Of a stretch of DNA of 64,000 nucleotides, positions 26,949 through 37,070 are shown piece after piece (position 1 is the stretch's first letter; each line of letters opens with the position of its first letter). The stretch is from Pseudochrobactrum asaccharolyticum (lineage in GTDB: Bacteria > Pseudomonadota > Alphaproteobacteria > Rhizobiales > Rhizobiaceae), in NCBI RefSeq assembly GCF_003314995.1, contig NZ_QNRH01000006.1, positions 1 through 64,000 of the forward strand, given 5' to 3'. A program made the position numbers and the translations under genes. A model generated the notes under the pieces. It was not told the origin of the DNA and did no database searches. It was given only the letters and a program-made list of their open reading frames with translations.

Positions 26949-29900
26949 GTGAGTGCCGATACAGACCAGAATGCGCAGGCCAAATTCGTTGTCGATCATC
27001 AGATGATTTCTGATCCTGTGGCTTCTCAATTTGCAAAACTTTTATTTGAATGGGCACCTTTGGAGGATATCGCGGCCTATGATGCCGGCGATATGGAAGA
27101 GGCTGCCAAACTGGCGCTGAAAGCGCTGGGTTCCTATCAGGCTGATAAGCCTGTCATCAGCGTTGATAATGACAGTATTCTGCGCCGTCGCGGGCGGCCG
27201 CTGACCGTGGTGACACTGATCAACCGCAATATGCCGTTTCTGCTCGATTCCACCATGGGTGAGATTCTGGAGCGTTCCGGCATGGTCTATATGGTCGTGC
27301 ATCCGGTGCTGAATGTGGCTTTCAACAGCAGCACCTATGAAGTGCATGGCGAAGTGACTGCCGGTCAGACGATTGCAGGAACAGAACAGGTCAGTGTTAT
27401 TCAGCTGCATCTGCCGCAACTCGATGAGACTGCCCGTGCTGCGCTGGAACAGGCGCTGGGGCAGGTTCTGGCGCAGGTCTATGCGGCTGTCAGCGACTGG
27501 AAACCGATGCTGGCACGCCTCGACGAGGTGATTGCCTCTTATAGTGCGGTCAAAGGCTTGTCGGATACGGCAGAGGGGCGTGAAGCCGTTGCACTGCTCA
27601 AATGGCTGCGCGACGGTAATTTCACTTTCCTCGGCATGCGTGAGTTCCGCTACGAGGCGGATAAAGGCACGCTCGTGCAGGCAGACAAGCCGTCTCTCGG
27701 TATTCTGCGCGATGAGGCTCTGCGCGTTCTGCGTCAGGATCAGGACAATGCGTCGATCACGCAGGAGTTGCAGGGCTTTCTCAAAGGCTCTGAAAGTCTG
27801 CTGATTACCAAGGGCAACAGCCGCTCATTGGTGCATCGCCGTGAATATATCGACTATATCGGTATCAAGCTGTTTGATGCCGAGGGTCGGGTGACCGGTG
27901 AAATGCGTCTGGTCGGCTTGTTCACTTCGACCGCTTATACATCTTTCCTGAGCACGATCCCTTATCTGCGCGGCAAAGCGGAAGCTGTGATTGCCCGACT
28001 TGGTTTTAATGCGGCTGACCATTCCGGCAAGGCGCTGGTGCGCGTGCTGGAGGATTATCCGCGCGATGATATGTTCCAGATTGATGTGGATGCGCTGACT
28101 GATCATGCAGAGCTGATTGTGGCGCTGGATGAACGTCCGCGTGTGCGTGTCTTGCCGCGTATTGACCGGTTCAGCCGCTTTGTCAGCGTGCTGGTTTATC
28201 TGCCGCGCGACCGCTATGACTCGGTGGTACGTGAGGCGATCAGCAATTACCTGATGGATGTCTATCACGGGGAATCCGTCGAGTTCCATCCGGTCTTCCT
28301 TGATAAAGGCGTGACCCGCGTTCAGTTCATAATCCGCCGCCACGATGGCAGCGTTGCGGAAATGGCGCGTGAAGCACTGGAAAAGCAGATCCGCACCTTT
28401 GTTCGCACATGGGAAGACGGTGTGCGTGACGCAGCAGATGAAAGCTCGCAGACTTTTGCGCCGCGTGTCATCAGTCTGGCTTCCGGTTTCCCTGAATCCT
28501 ATCGGGAGACTTTCAATGAATCCGAAGCACTGATTGATGCGGTGCGTATTGAAGCGCTGACAGAGCAAAATCCACTGCATGTGGATTTCTACCGCTATGA
28601 CACTCAGGAGCCGCAGGCAGCTTTTCTGAAACTCTATCATTTCGGTGAGGCGCTGGCGCTGTCGCAACGCGTGCCGCTGCTGGAAAATATGGGCTTCCGT
28701 GTTATCAGCGAACAGACCTTCACTTTACCGGTGCAGACTGCAACAGGCGGAAAAAACACTGTCCACGTTCACGATATGCTGATTGTCAGTGCATCGGAAA
28801 AGCCTGTCGATCTCAGTGATGACGGTGATCTGCTGGATGATGTATTCCGCACCGTATGGAGCGGTCAGGCGGATAATGACGGCTATAACGGTTTGGCACA
28901 AAGCGGACGTCTGACCGCGCGTCAGATTATGATCCTGCGTATGTATGGCCGTTATCTGCAGCAGGCCGGTATTACCTATTCGCAGGATTTCATTGCTGCG
29001 GCGCTTAATCGTTATCCGGATATTGCCGCGCATCTCTACACCTTGTTTGATCTGCGCTTTAATCCGGCACTGGCCAAACAGGCGGATACAGAGGCGAAAG
29101 AACGCGCAATTGCTGAAGCCATTGAAACGGCTTTACAGGCGGTGCCAAGCATTGATGATGACCAGATTTTGCGTCGTTACCGCAATCTGGTTGAAGCTTC
29201 TCTGCGCACCAATGCCTATATGCATGACCTTGAGGGCAATGCGCCGGTGACTTTGGCGGTGAAGCTTAATCCGCGTGCCGTAGATGGGCTGCCGGAACCA
29301 CGACCTTATCGTGAAATCTTCGTTTACGGCCCTGAAGTGGAAGGTGTTCACCTCCGCTTCGGTGCCGTGGCGCGTGGTGGTTTGCGTTGGTCTGATCGTG
29401 CACAGGATTACCGCACGGAAGTGCTGGGTCTGGTGAAGGCACAGCAGGTGAAGAATGCGGTGATTGTGCCGGGTGGCGCCAAGGGCGGTTTCTATCCGAA
29501 GCGTTTGCCGGTTGGCAGCGATCGCAATGCGGTGTTTGAAGCCGGACGCGCTGCTTACATTACCTTCATTTCCACCATGGTTTCGATCACCGATAATATT
29601 ATTGAAGGCAAGATTGTGCCGCCGGTTGATGTTATCCGCCAGGACAGCGATGATCCGTATTTCGTGGTCGCAGCAGATAAGGGCACAGCCACTTTCTCTG
29701 ATACGGCGAATGCAATCAGTCAGGCGCAGCATTTCTGGCTGGATGATGCTTTCGCTTCCGGTGGTTCTGCCGGTTATGATCATAAGAAAATGGCCATTAC
29801 TGCCCGTGGCGCATGGGAAGCGGTGAAACGTCATTTCCGTGAAATGGATATTGATATTCAAACCACACCTTTCACAGTTGCCGGTGTGGGCGATATGTCC

Positions 29901-31757
29901 GGTGACGTGTTTGGTAACGGCATGTTGCTGTCACCAAAAATCAAACTTGTGGCCGCATTTGACCATCGCGATATTTTCATCGATCCGATGCCGGATATTG
30001 ATGCCGGTTTCACGGAGCGTCAGCGCCTGTTCAATGTGCCACGTTCCAGCTGGCAGGATTATGACCGTTCAAAAATCTCTGCGGGTGGCGGTGTGTTCAG
30101 CCGTTCGCAGAAGGTTATTACGCTGTCTGAAGCCGCAGCTGAGGCCATTGGTCTGGGTAAACTGACCGCAACACCGAATGAAGTAATCGGTGCCATCCTG
30201 CGCTCGCAGGTTGATCTGTTGTGGTTTGGCGGTATCGGCACTTATATTCGTGCAGCCGGTGAAAGTGATGCACAGGTTGGTGATCGTGCCAATGATGCGA
30301 TCCGTATTACCGGTCGCGAGGTACGCGCCAAGGTGATCGGTGAGGGTGCCAATCTGGGGGCCACCCAGCGTGGCCGTATCGAATACAGCCTCAATGGCGG
30401 TCGTTGTAATACCGATGCGATTGACAATTCGGCTGGTGTGAATTCGTCGGACGTTGAGGTCAATATCAAGATTGCCCTGACACCAAGCCTGCAGGATGGT
30501 CGCCTGACCCGTGAGGCACGCGATGTGCTGCTGGCACAGATGACCGATGAAGTGGCCGCACTGGTGCTGCATAATAATTATGAGCAGCCGCTGGCTCTGT
30601 CGCTGGTTGAAAAACGCGGTGCATCCGAACTGCCATATCTGATGCGGATGATGTCGTCTCTGGAGCGCCGCAAGCTGCTGGATCGCAAAGTAGAATATCT
30701 GCCGGATGATCAGGTGCTGGCAGACCGCCAGAAACGTGGCGAGGCTCTGACCCGTCCTGAGCTGGCCGTGCTGTTGGCCTATGGTAAAATGGTCTTGTGC
30801 GATGATCTGATTGCGAGCAATCTGCCCGATGATACCTATCTGCATTCGCGCCTATTCGGCTACTTCCCGCAGGAAATGCAGGAGCGTTTTGCCAAGGATA
30901 TTACCCATCATCGTTTGCATCGTGAAATCATTGCAACGCTCTTGTCCAATGATGCGATTAATCGTTGTGGGCCAAGTTTTGTCAGCCGTCTGAATGATCT
31001 GACTGCTGAAGCGCCGGCAGAAATTCTGCGGTCTTATGTAGCTGTGGCCGATGGTTTTGAAACCGAGCAGCTTTATCAGGCGATCAATGCGCTGGATAAT
31101 AAGATCTCCGGTAAAGTGCAGAATGAGTTCTATGCGCTGGTGGGCGAAATGCTATTTTCAACCACCGCATGGGTGCTGCGTAATAACCGCTTTGATGCAA
31201 CATTGAGTGAAATGGTCAGCGCGGTGAAGCGGACACGGATGGCGCTGGAACCGAAGCTTGAAGAGCTGATGCCTGATTTTATCTCCGATATGATCACTGC
31301 GGATACGGCAAAATATATTGCCAAGGGTGCGGGAGAAGCGCTGGCGCGCAAACTTGCCCGTCTGCAATCGGCTAAGCTGATGGCAGATATCGCGCTGATT
31401 GCCTATCAGGGCAAGGCAGAGCTGATGACAGCTGCAACCGCTTACTTCAAAATTGTCGATGCTTTCCGCATTGCCAATATTGAGAAAGCTGCATCTGTTG
31501 TACCGGTGACGGATTATTATGATGGTCTGGCATTGTCGCGCGCCACAGACACAATCACACAGGCAACCCGTGCTGTGACGATGGAAGCGCTCACCAAATT
31601 CAAAGGTGAGGCTGATCCGGTACAGAGCTGGCTGACCCGCGATGCCGAGCGGATTGACGGTGTGCGCCAACGTATGATTGCGCTGACGGAGGGCGGGGAT
31701 TTGAGTGTTTCCCGTCTCGCAGTGGCAGCCGGTTTTATGGCTGATCTTGCGGGCTGA
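26949..31757 (+). CDS. NAD-specific glutamate dehydrogenase, 180-kDa class
   Basis: Oxidises glutamate to 2-oxoglutarate and ammonia with NAD, feeding amino-acid carbon into the TCA cycle. The 1602-residue product belongs to the giant GDH class. It has a long N-terminal ACT/PAS-like regulatory half (about 1-700), a catalytic core (about 710-1220) with GAVARGGLRWSDRAQDYRTEVLGLVKAQ, VKNAVIVPGGAKGGF, AGVGDMSGDVFGNGML and GEGANLGATQRGRIEY, and a helical C-terminal domain. A GTG start with AGGAG 7 bases upstream is chosen over the ATG 5 codons earlier, which overlaps that ribosome site. It is a single-gene transcript with its own terminator. Confidence 0.96.
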   Translation: MSADTDQNAQAKFVVDHQMISDPVASQFAKLLFEWAPLEDIAAYDAGDMEEAAKLALKALGSYQADKPVISVDNDSILRRRGRPLTVVTLINRNMPFLLDSTMGEILERSGMVYMVVHPVLNVAFNSSTYEVHGEVTAGQTIAGTEQVSVIQLHLPQLDETARAALEQALGQVLAQVYAAVSDWKPMLARLDEVIASYSAVKGLSDTAEGREAVALLKWLRDGNFTFLGMREFRYEADKGTLVQADKPSLGILRDEALRVLRQDQDNASITQELQGFLKGSESLLITKGNSRSLVHRREYIDYIGIKLFDAEGRVTGEMRLVGLFTSTAYTSFLSTIPYLRGKAEAVIARLGFNAADHSGKALVRVLEDYPRDDMFQIDVDALTDHAELIVALDERPRVRVLPRIDRFSRFVSVLVYLPRDRYDSVVREAISNYLMDVYHGESVEFHPVFLDKGVTRVQFIIRRHDGSVAEMAREALEKQIRTFVRTWEDGVRDAADESSQTFAPRVISLASGFPESYRETFNESEALIDAVRIEALTEQNPLHVDFYRYDTQEPQAAFLKLYHFGEALALSQRVPLLENMGFRVISEQTFTLPVQTATGGKNTVHVHDMLIVSASEKPVDLSDDGDLLDDVFRTVWSGQADNDGYNGLAQSGRLTARQIMILRMYGRYLQQAGITYSQDFIAAALNRYPDIAAHLYTLFDLRFNPALAKQADTEAKERAIAEAIETALQAVPSIDDDQILRRYRNLVEASLRTNAYMHDLEGNAPVTLAVKLNPRAVDGLPEPRPYREIFVYGPEVEGVHLRFGAVARGGLRWSDRAQDYRTEVLGLVKAQQVKNAVIVPGGAKGGFYPKRLPVGSDRNAVFEAGRAAYITFISTMVSITDNIIEGKIVPPVDVIRQDSDDPYFVVAADKGTATFSDTANAISQAQHFWLDDAFASGGSAGYDHKKMAITARGAWEAVKRHFREMDIDIQTTPFTVAGVGDMSGDVFGNGMLLSPKIKLVAAFDHRDIFIDPMPDIDAGFTERQRLFNVPRSSWQDYDRSKISAGGGVFSRSQKVITLSEAAAEAIGLGKLTATPNEVIGAILRSQVDLLWFGGIGTYIRAAGESDAQVGDRANDAIRITGREVRAKVIGEGANLGATQRGRIEYSLNGGRCNTDAIDNSAGVNSSDVEVNIKIALTPSLQDGRLTREARDVLLAQMTDEVAALVLHNNYEQPLALSLVEKRGASELPYLMRMMSSLERRKLLDRKVEYLPDDQVLADRQKRGEALTRPELAVLLAYGKMVLCDDLIASNLPDDTYLHSRLFGYFPQEMQERFAKDITHHRLHREIIATLLSNDAINRCGPSFVSRLNDLTAEAPAEILRSYVAVADGFETEQLYQAINALDNKISGKVQNEFYALVGEMLFSTTAWVLRNNRFDATLSEMVSAVKRTRMALEPKLEELMPDFISDMITADTAKYIAKGAGEALARKLARLQSAKLMADIALIAYQGKAELMTAATAYFKIVDAFRIANIEKAASVVPVTDYYDGLALSRATDTITQATRAVTMEALTKFKGEADPVQSWLTRDAERIDGVRQRMIALTEGGDLSVSRLAVAAGFMADLAG

Positions 31758-31783
31758 TTATCGCCAGAGTGATGACATAACAG

Positions 31784-31816
31784 AAAGGGCTGGTGTTAAA
31801 CTGGCCCTTTTGTTTT
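31784..31816 (+). terminator. Rho-independent terminator after glutamate dehydrogenase
   Basis: AAAGGGC and GCCCTTT arms around a 13-base loop that can add TGG/CTGG-type pairs, followed by TGTTTT. Confidence 0.82.
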
Positions 31817-31850
31817 AAATAAGCGCACTGATTGATATGAGGGCAGTGAT

Positions 31851-33245
31851 TTGAGCATCACACATCCGTCTGCAGAGCGACCGGCACAGGGCAGCATGTG
31901 GAACAAAGGCATATGGGGTTGGATGTTTTTCGACTGGGCGGCTCAGCCGTTTTTTACTGTCGTCACCACCTTCATTTTCGGCCCTTATTTTATCTCCCGT
32001 ATGTCGGATGATCCGGTGGCAGGGCAGGCGGCATGGGGCTACGGCGTGGCTTTTGCGGGCATCGTCATCGCAATCCTGTCTCCGGCACTGGGCTCGATTG
32101 CTGATAAAACCGGTGCGCGAAAGCCGTGGATCGGTTTCTTTGCCATTATCAAAATCATCAGCCTGTCTTTGCTATGGTATGCCGAGCCGGGATCAAGCTA
32201 TGTCTGGGTATTGCTGGCCTTCATCTGCGCTTCCGTTGCCGCAGAATTCTCCATTGTTTTCAATGATTCTATGATGCCGAGACTGATCCCTGCTTCGCAT
32301 ATCGGGCAGGTTTCCAATTTCGCATGGGGGCTTGGTTATCTTGCCGGAATGATTGTGCTGATCTTTGTGGTGACGTGTCTGGCAGCTTCACCGGAAACCG
32401 GCAAAACGCTGATCGGTATCGACCCGTTCTGGCATCTGGATGCTTTGAAAGGTGAGGATGCCCGTATCACAGGGCCGATTGCGGCGCTGTGGTATCTGAT
32501 TTTCATTCTGCCGATGTTTATCTTTACCCCTGATCAGAAAAAAGGCATGGGTCTGAAAGCTGCCATTGGTGAAGGTCTGGCAGAGCTGAAAGAAACCCTG
32601 CATGAAGTGCGCAAAAAGGCGGCTCTGTTCCGTTTTCTGATCGCACGGATGATCTATCAGGATGGCGTCAATGCACTGCTGGCACTGGGCGGCGGTTTTG
32701 CTGCGGCCATGTTCGGCTGGTCGATCACCGAGATTGGTCTGTTTGGTATTATTCTCAATGTCGTGGCAATTTTCGGCTGCTGGTTTGCCAGCTATGTCGA
32801 TAGCTGGTTCGGCTCAAAATGGGTGGTTGTGGTCTCTTTGGTGCTGTTGCTGATCGCCACCTTAGGCATTGTGTCCACGGGGCCGGATTACACGCTTTAC
32901 GGTCTGGTGCATTTCCCGCCGGACAGTAATACAGGACTGTTTTCCTCCGGCGGGGAAAAAGCCTATCTGGCTTTCGGGATGTTGATCGGCATTGCCTTCG
33001 GGCCGGTACAGGCGGCTTCCCGCTCGTGGTTTGCCCGCAGTGTCGAACCGCATGAGGCAGGGCGATATTTCGGTATTTATGCGCTGGCCGGACGCGCAAC
33101 CAGCTTTTTGGCACCGTTTCTGGTGGCGAGCATGACAGCAGCCAGCGGCTCACCACGCCTTGGTATTGCCGTGCTGGTGCTGTTCTTCGTGGCTGGTTTA
33201 TATCTGGCGGTCAGAACACCTTATCCGGCTAAAAATCCTGTTTAA
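31851..33245 (+). CDS. MFS transporter, UMF1/Atg22-like family
   Basis: A 464-residue membrane protein with about 12 hydrophobic segments. The start GIWGWMFFDWAAQPFFTVVTTFIFGPYF is diagnostic of the UMF1 (unknown major facilitator, yeast Atg22-related) family. SIADKTGARKPWI is the MFS loop 2-3 motif. The substrate is unknown; relatives export amino acids from the vacuole or lysosome, and the position just after glutamate dehydrogenase would suit amino-acid traffic, but this is inference. A TTG start is used, as no ATG or GTG fits. Confidence 0.9.
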   Translation: MSITHPSAERPAQGSMWNKGIWGWMFFDWAAQPFFTVVTTFIFGPYFISRMSDDPVAGQAAWGYGVAFAGIVIAILSPALGSIADKTGARKPWIGFFAIIKIISLSLLWYAEPGSSYVWVLLAFICASVAAEFSIVFNDSMMPRLIPASHIGQVSNFAWGLGYLAGMIVLIFVVTCLAASPETGKTLIGIDPFWHLDALKGEDARITGPIAALWYLIFILPMFIFTPDQKKGMGLKAAIGEGLAELKETLHEVRKKAALFRFLIARMIYQDGVNALLALGGGFAAAMFGWSITEIGLFGIILNVVAIFGCWFASYVDSWFGSKWVVVVSLVLLLIATLGIVSTGPDYTLYGLVHFPPDSNTGLFSSGGEKAYLAFGMLIGIAFGPVQAASRSWFARSVEPHEAGRYFGIYALAGRATSFLAPFLVASMTAASGSPRLGIAVLVLFFVAGLYLAVRTPYPAKNPV

Positions 33246-33253
33246 CGCAAATA

Positions 33254-33281
33254 AAAAAGGCGGCTGAAAAGCCGCCTTTTT
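33254..33281. terminator. bidirectional terminator between the MFS gene and purH
   Basis: AAAAAGGCGGCT-GAAA-AGCCGCCTTTTT, a perfect 12-bp stem with a GAAA loop between convergent genes. Confidence 0.94.
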
Positions 33282-33297
33282 CGTTCGGATATATAGC

Positions 33298-34911
33298 TTA
33301 GTGGCGGAAGTGGCGCATGCCGGTAAAGACCATAGCAATGCCGGCTTCATCAGCAGCTTTAATCACTTCATCATCGCGCATTGAGCCGCCTGGCTGGATA
33401 ACCGCTGTGGCACCGGCTTCAACAGCCGAGATCAGGCCGTCAGCAAACGGGAAGAATGCATCGGAGGCAACAACTGAGCCTTTGGTCAGTGGTTCACCGC
33501 CAGCTACTGCTGCTGCATCTTCTGCCTTGCGTGCTGCAATACGGGAAGAGTCGATGCGGCTCATCTGGCCTGCGCCGACACCAACAGTTGCGCCGTCTTT
33601 AACATAGACAATCGCATTGGACTTGACGTGTTTGGCAACACGGAAAGCAAATTTCAGGTCGATCATTTCCTGTTCGGTTGGTGCACGCTTGGTCACGACT
33701 TTAAGGTCGAGATCATCAACATTGCCATTGTCACGGTTCTGGATCAGCAGACCACCGGCAACGGTTTTAGCCGCAATGCCCGGTGCGCGGACATCCGGCA
33801 GACCGCCGGTTACCAGCAGACGCAGGTTCTTCTTCGCAGCAACAATGGCCTGTGCTTCCGGTGTTGCATCCGGTGCGATAATCACTTCAGTGAAAATCTT
33901 GACGATTTCCTCAGCAGCTTCCGCATCCAGTGTACGGTTGAGAGCGACAATGCCGCCGAAGGCTGAAACTGTATCGCAGGCATAGGCCTTGAGATAAGCC
34001 TCTTTCAGCGATGTGCCTTCAGCCACACCGCACGGATTGGCATGCTTGATAATCGCAACGGCTGCGACCTTCGCCGGATCAAATTCTGCCACCAATTCAT
34101 AAGCTGCATCGGTGTCATTGATATTGTTATAGGAGAGCTGCTTACCCTGAAGCTGGGTGGCGGTAGCCACGCCGGCGCGGGTTTCACCGGTCAGGTAGAA
34201 ACCGGCCTGCTGGTGCGGGTTTTCACCATAACGCATCACGGAATGCAGTTTACCGGCGAGTGCGCGGTGCAATGGTGCTTCTTCTTTTGTGGTTTCAGCA
34301 AACCAGCCCGAAATTGCAGCATCATAAGCAGCGGTACGGGCAAAAGCCTTACCGGCCATGCGCTGACGGAAGGCATAAGGCAGGGAACCATTGCCGGCTT
34401 CCAGCTCAGCGACAACGCTGTCATAATCGTTAGGATCGGTGACGATGGTCACATAGGCATGGTTTTTGGCCGAAGCGCGGATCATTGCAGGGCCGCCGAT
34501 ATCGATATTCTCAACGGTGGTGTCGTAATCACCGCCCTGATAGCGCACTTCTTCAAACGGATAGAGATTGATCACAACCAGATCAATGCCGGTAATATTA
34601 TGGGCTTCCATCGCCGCCACATGTTCCGGATCATTACGCACGGCGAGCAGACCGCCGTGAACGCTCGGATGCAATGTTTTGACGCGGCCATCCATGATTT
34701 CAGGGAAATTGGTGATTTCCGAGACGTCGCGCACAGGAATACCCGCTGCTGCGATGGATTTGGCGGTGCCGCCGGTGGACAGAAGCTCAACGCCCTTTGC
34801 GTGCAATGCGCGGGCAAAGTCTACCAGACCGGTTTTATCCGATACGGAAAGCAGTGCGCGGCGCACAGGGAAAAGATCAGGAGCGGGAATATGTTTGGAG
34901 CTGACAGCCAT
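33298..34911 (-). CDS. purH: bifunctional AICAR formyltransferase / IMP cyclohydrolase
   Basis: Catalyses the last two steps of IMP synthesis. The 537-residue product has an N-terminal cyclohydrolase domain ([33 protein letters not shown]) and a C-terminal formyltransferase domain ([11 protein letters not shown]-like motif as [14 protein letters not shown], then KHANPCGVA). The ATG is preceded by AAAGAGACC. The frame remains open for another 67 codons upstream, but that extension is unlike PurH and coincides with a foldable leader. Confidence 0.97.
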   Translation of the reverse strand: MAVSSKHIPAPDLFPVRRALLSVSDKTGLVDFARALHAKGVELLSTGGTAKSIAAAGIPVRDVSEITNFPEIMDGRVKTLHPSVHGGLLAVRNDPEHVAAMEAHNITGIDLVVINLYPFEEVRYQGGDYDTTVENIDIGGPAMIRASAKNHAYVTIVTDPNDYDSVVAELEAGNGSLPYAFRQRMAGKAFARTAAYDAAISGWFAETTKEEAPLHRALAGKLHSVMRYGENPHQQAGFYLTGETRAGVATATQLQGKQLSYNNINDTDAAYELVAEFDPAKVAAVAIIKHANPCGVAEGTSLKEAYLKAYACDTVSAFGGIVALNRTLDAEAAEEIVKIFTEVIIAPDATPEAQAIVAAKKNLRLLVTGGLPDVRAPGIAAKTVAGGLLIQNRDNGNVDDLDLKVVTKRAPTEQEMIDLKFAFRVAKHVKSNAIVYVKDGATVGVGAGQMSRIDSSRIAARKAEDAAAVAGGEPLTKGSVVASDAFFPFADGLISAVEAGATAVIQPGGSMRDDEVIKAADEAGIAMVFTGMRHFRH

Positions 34912-34953
34912 GACGGTCTCTTTGTGCTTTATGTCAGGAAAATGCGAAGCGCT

Positions 34954-35028
34954 GCTGGCATCCAGGCCAGCGGCAGGCATTCCGGTTAAAGTGGGACCAG
35001 AGCCACCTACCACAGCAGGTGACGGAAT
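34954..35028 (-). promoter_or_regulatory. foldable purH leader, possible RNA regulatory element
   Basis: On the minus strand the 148-base gap before purH can form an outer stem ATTCCG/CGGAAT (34979-34984 with 35023-35028). This encloses CACCT/AGGTG (35004-35021). A second hairpin GCTGGC/GCCAGC (34954-34971) lies nearer the start codon. purH is a known target of ZTP riboswitches in other bacteria. I cannot match the conserved ZTP core here, so the class is left open. Confidence 0.35.
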
Positions 35029-35059
35029 CCTATTCCAAATCAGCAGATTTGAACATCTG

Positions 35060-36787
35060 TCACACATATTGACCAAGGCCGGTGCGGGTAAAGCGCCAGC
35101 TGACGTGATCACTCTCTGTCGCAGAGAAGGTCAGCACGATCTGGCGTGAGCGTACGGGGCCACGGAAACCGGCGAAGAAAATGGAATCTTCGAGCTGTGG
35201 CATGACATCGGCACAGGAAAATGCCCAACTGTCATCGTGATCGGCAGTCAGATGCACCACGCCGTCTTCATCCATACGGATATAAACCTGCGGATGGATA
35301 TGAAAACGTACAGTCACCAGATCGGAATGCGGTTTGTTTTTACCATTACGCGTGGTTTTCAGATGCGACTTGATAAACCGGTCAACACCTTCAATCAGGC
35401 TGCCATTATGCGACAGCACAACCTGACGTTCATGGGTATAGCCGAACAGCCGGACATAACCGTCATGGCTGGCGACGAAGCCCTGTTCACCCATGCCCTC
35501 CAGCCGTTCACGCCGGACGCTGGTCGGGCCTGCGATAATCGGTGTACCTAGAACGCTGGAAATGCTGGAATTGAGGCTGAAACGGCACGAGGATGTGTCG
35601 TTGATCGTGGCCGTTGAATGAGCCGCAGTCGTGCGGCCAAGCGGGCGAAATTCCGGCGGGCCGAAACGATCGATACCGGAATTGACAATATAGCGCTGAC
35701 GGCCGGAGGACATTTCAAACGCCAGACAACCGGCATGGGCATCGCGCGAGGCGGTCACCGGTGGCGGCAGGCCGGTATCGGCAATAATAGTGGTGGAACC
35801 CATGCAGAGGCGCTCATAGCCGGAATGCGGCGCATGGGTCAGCGGTGCGCCGTCGGTCTCGTCATGACGCAACACAGAAATCAGCCGTTCCGGCAAGGTC
35901 GGGCCGACACCGTTGAACAGAGCCAGACTGCCGTCCTGATGACGGAAAAAGCGCAAAGCAGGCAGCATGCGCTCAACGGTTTCAATCAGCGCTCTCGGCG
36001 GATTTTCATTGCCATTGCTATAGGTCTGGCGCAATGGCAGCAGATCGGCCAGCAGTTCCAGAACTGATACGGGATTGCGCGAAATATGGCCGCCATCGGC
36101 CAGTATCTGCCGGTTCAGCTCATATTCGAGATGACGACGGGCAGAGCGCGCCATGGATTGAGAGACGGGCAGAGCAAGGCTGGCAAAGGCCAGCGCAATA
36201 CGGGCACGTAACTTATCTTCACCATCATCCATCACGCCGGTCATCGTGCGCAGGTATCGCACCTGCATTGCCAGCGAGCGCATGAATTTGCGATAGGTGG
36301 CAAGATCAGAGGTGGCCAGAATAATATTGGAATGCTGCAACCAGGCGATAATGCGCTGTGCGGTAATTTCCGGCGACCAGGCAATGCCCTCAATACGTTT
36401 GCCATGCATGCGGATCCAGTCTTCGACCAGAGCGCGGGCATTGACCATTGCCAGTTCTGTTCCGGCGGCGCGCATATTGCGCAGCCAGCCGAAGGAATGC
36501 AGTGCGGATTCCCATGCATCAGTCGGTGGTTCAATGGCAAATGGGGAGATGCCGCCGGTTTCGACCAGACGACCGGCCAGTGCATAGCGACCGTGATAAA
36601 ATTCCTGTGCCAGCTGAGGATCGGCAACCCGCAAATCCGGCGGTGCAATCAGCACGCGCTCAGGTGTAAAGCCGGAAAAACGCCAGCGAAACATCGGGCC
36701 GCGGCGCACACGTCTGCTGAAACGCCGCCAGCTTTGGGCGACAGCAAGTGTCCACAGGTGCGGGGTTTCGCTCAACGCGACATTCAC
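35060..36787 (-). CDS. heparinase II/III-like family protein
   Basis: A 575-residue protein with an N-terminal alpha/alpha toroid (about 1-300) and the heparinase II/III beta-sandwich domain (about 310-550; [47 protein letters not shown]). In Hyphomicrobiales this gene lies between rsmB and purH. Polysaccharide lyase activity is presumed from the family, but the substrate is unknown and no signal peptide is visible. The GTG start is chosen because AAGGAG lies 8 bases upstream; the longer frame runs into an upstream repeat. Confidence 0.88.
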   Translation of the reverse strand: MNVALSETPHLWTLAVAQSWRRFSRRVRRGPMFRWRFSGFTPERVLIAPPDLRVADPQLAQEFYHGRYALAGRLVETGGISPFAIEPPTDAWESALHSFGWLRNMRAAGTELAMVNARALVEDWIRMHGKRIEGIAWSPEITAQRIIAWLQHSNIILATSDLATYRKFMRSLAMQVRYLRTMTGVMDDGEDKLRARIALAFASLALPVSQSMARSARRHLEYELNRQILADGGHISRNPVSVLELLADLLPLRQTYSNGNENPPRALIETVERMLPALRFFRHQDGSLALFNGVGPTLPERLISVLRHDETDGAPLTHAPHSGYERLCMGSTTIIADTGLPPPVTASRDAHAGCLAFEMSSGRQRYIVNSGIDRFGPPEFRPLGRTTAAHSTATINDTSSCRFSLNSSISSVLGTPIIAGPTSVRRERLEGMGEQGFVASHDGYVRLFGYTHERQVVLSHNGSLIEGVDRFIKSHLKTTRNGKNKPHSDLVTVRFHIHPQVYIRMDEDGVVHLTADHDDSWAFSCADVMPQLEDSIFFAGFRGPVRSRQIVLTFSATESDHVSWRFTRTGLGQYV

Positions 36788-36801
36788 GGCAGGGTACTCC
36801 T

Positions 36802-36852
36802 TAGAGCATGTCGCACTCAAATAAATTCATTTGAGCTACCGCGAACATGCGA
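36802..36852. repeat. dispersed palindromic repeat, family D
   Basis: The element begins TAGAGCATGTCGCACTCAA and ends GCGAACATGCGAC, with inner arms CTCAAAT/ATTTGAG and outer GCATGT/ACATGC. The TAGAGCATG opening is shared with other Hyphomicrobiales intergenic repeats. It fills part of the 283-base gap between the heparinase-like gene and rsmB, in which I see no gene. Confidence 0.65.
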
Positions 36853-37070
36853 CAATTAAAAAAATCCGGAGCGAACACAGCGGGTATGATTAAACGCGGC
36901 AGGCTCCGGAGCATCTCAAAGCCGGAAGAATGCCCGGTGATGATATGCTGCTTATTAATGCGCTATGATCTATCATTCCACGGCAATAGTGAACTCTTTG
37001 TTAACCAAGAGCTGCGGAATGATGTGGATCAGCACGTTTTTTACGAAACAGATAGATTTTTAGGCGTTTC

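Noticed and set aside
34912-35112. N-terminal extension making PurH 604 residues
   Set aside because: The extension is unlike PurH, overlaps the heparinase-like gene end, and a proper ribosome site precedes the ATG at 34911.
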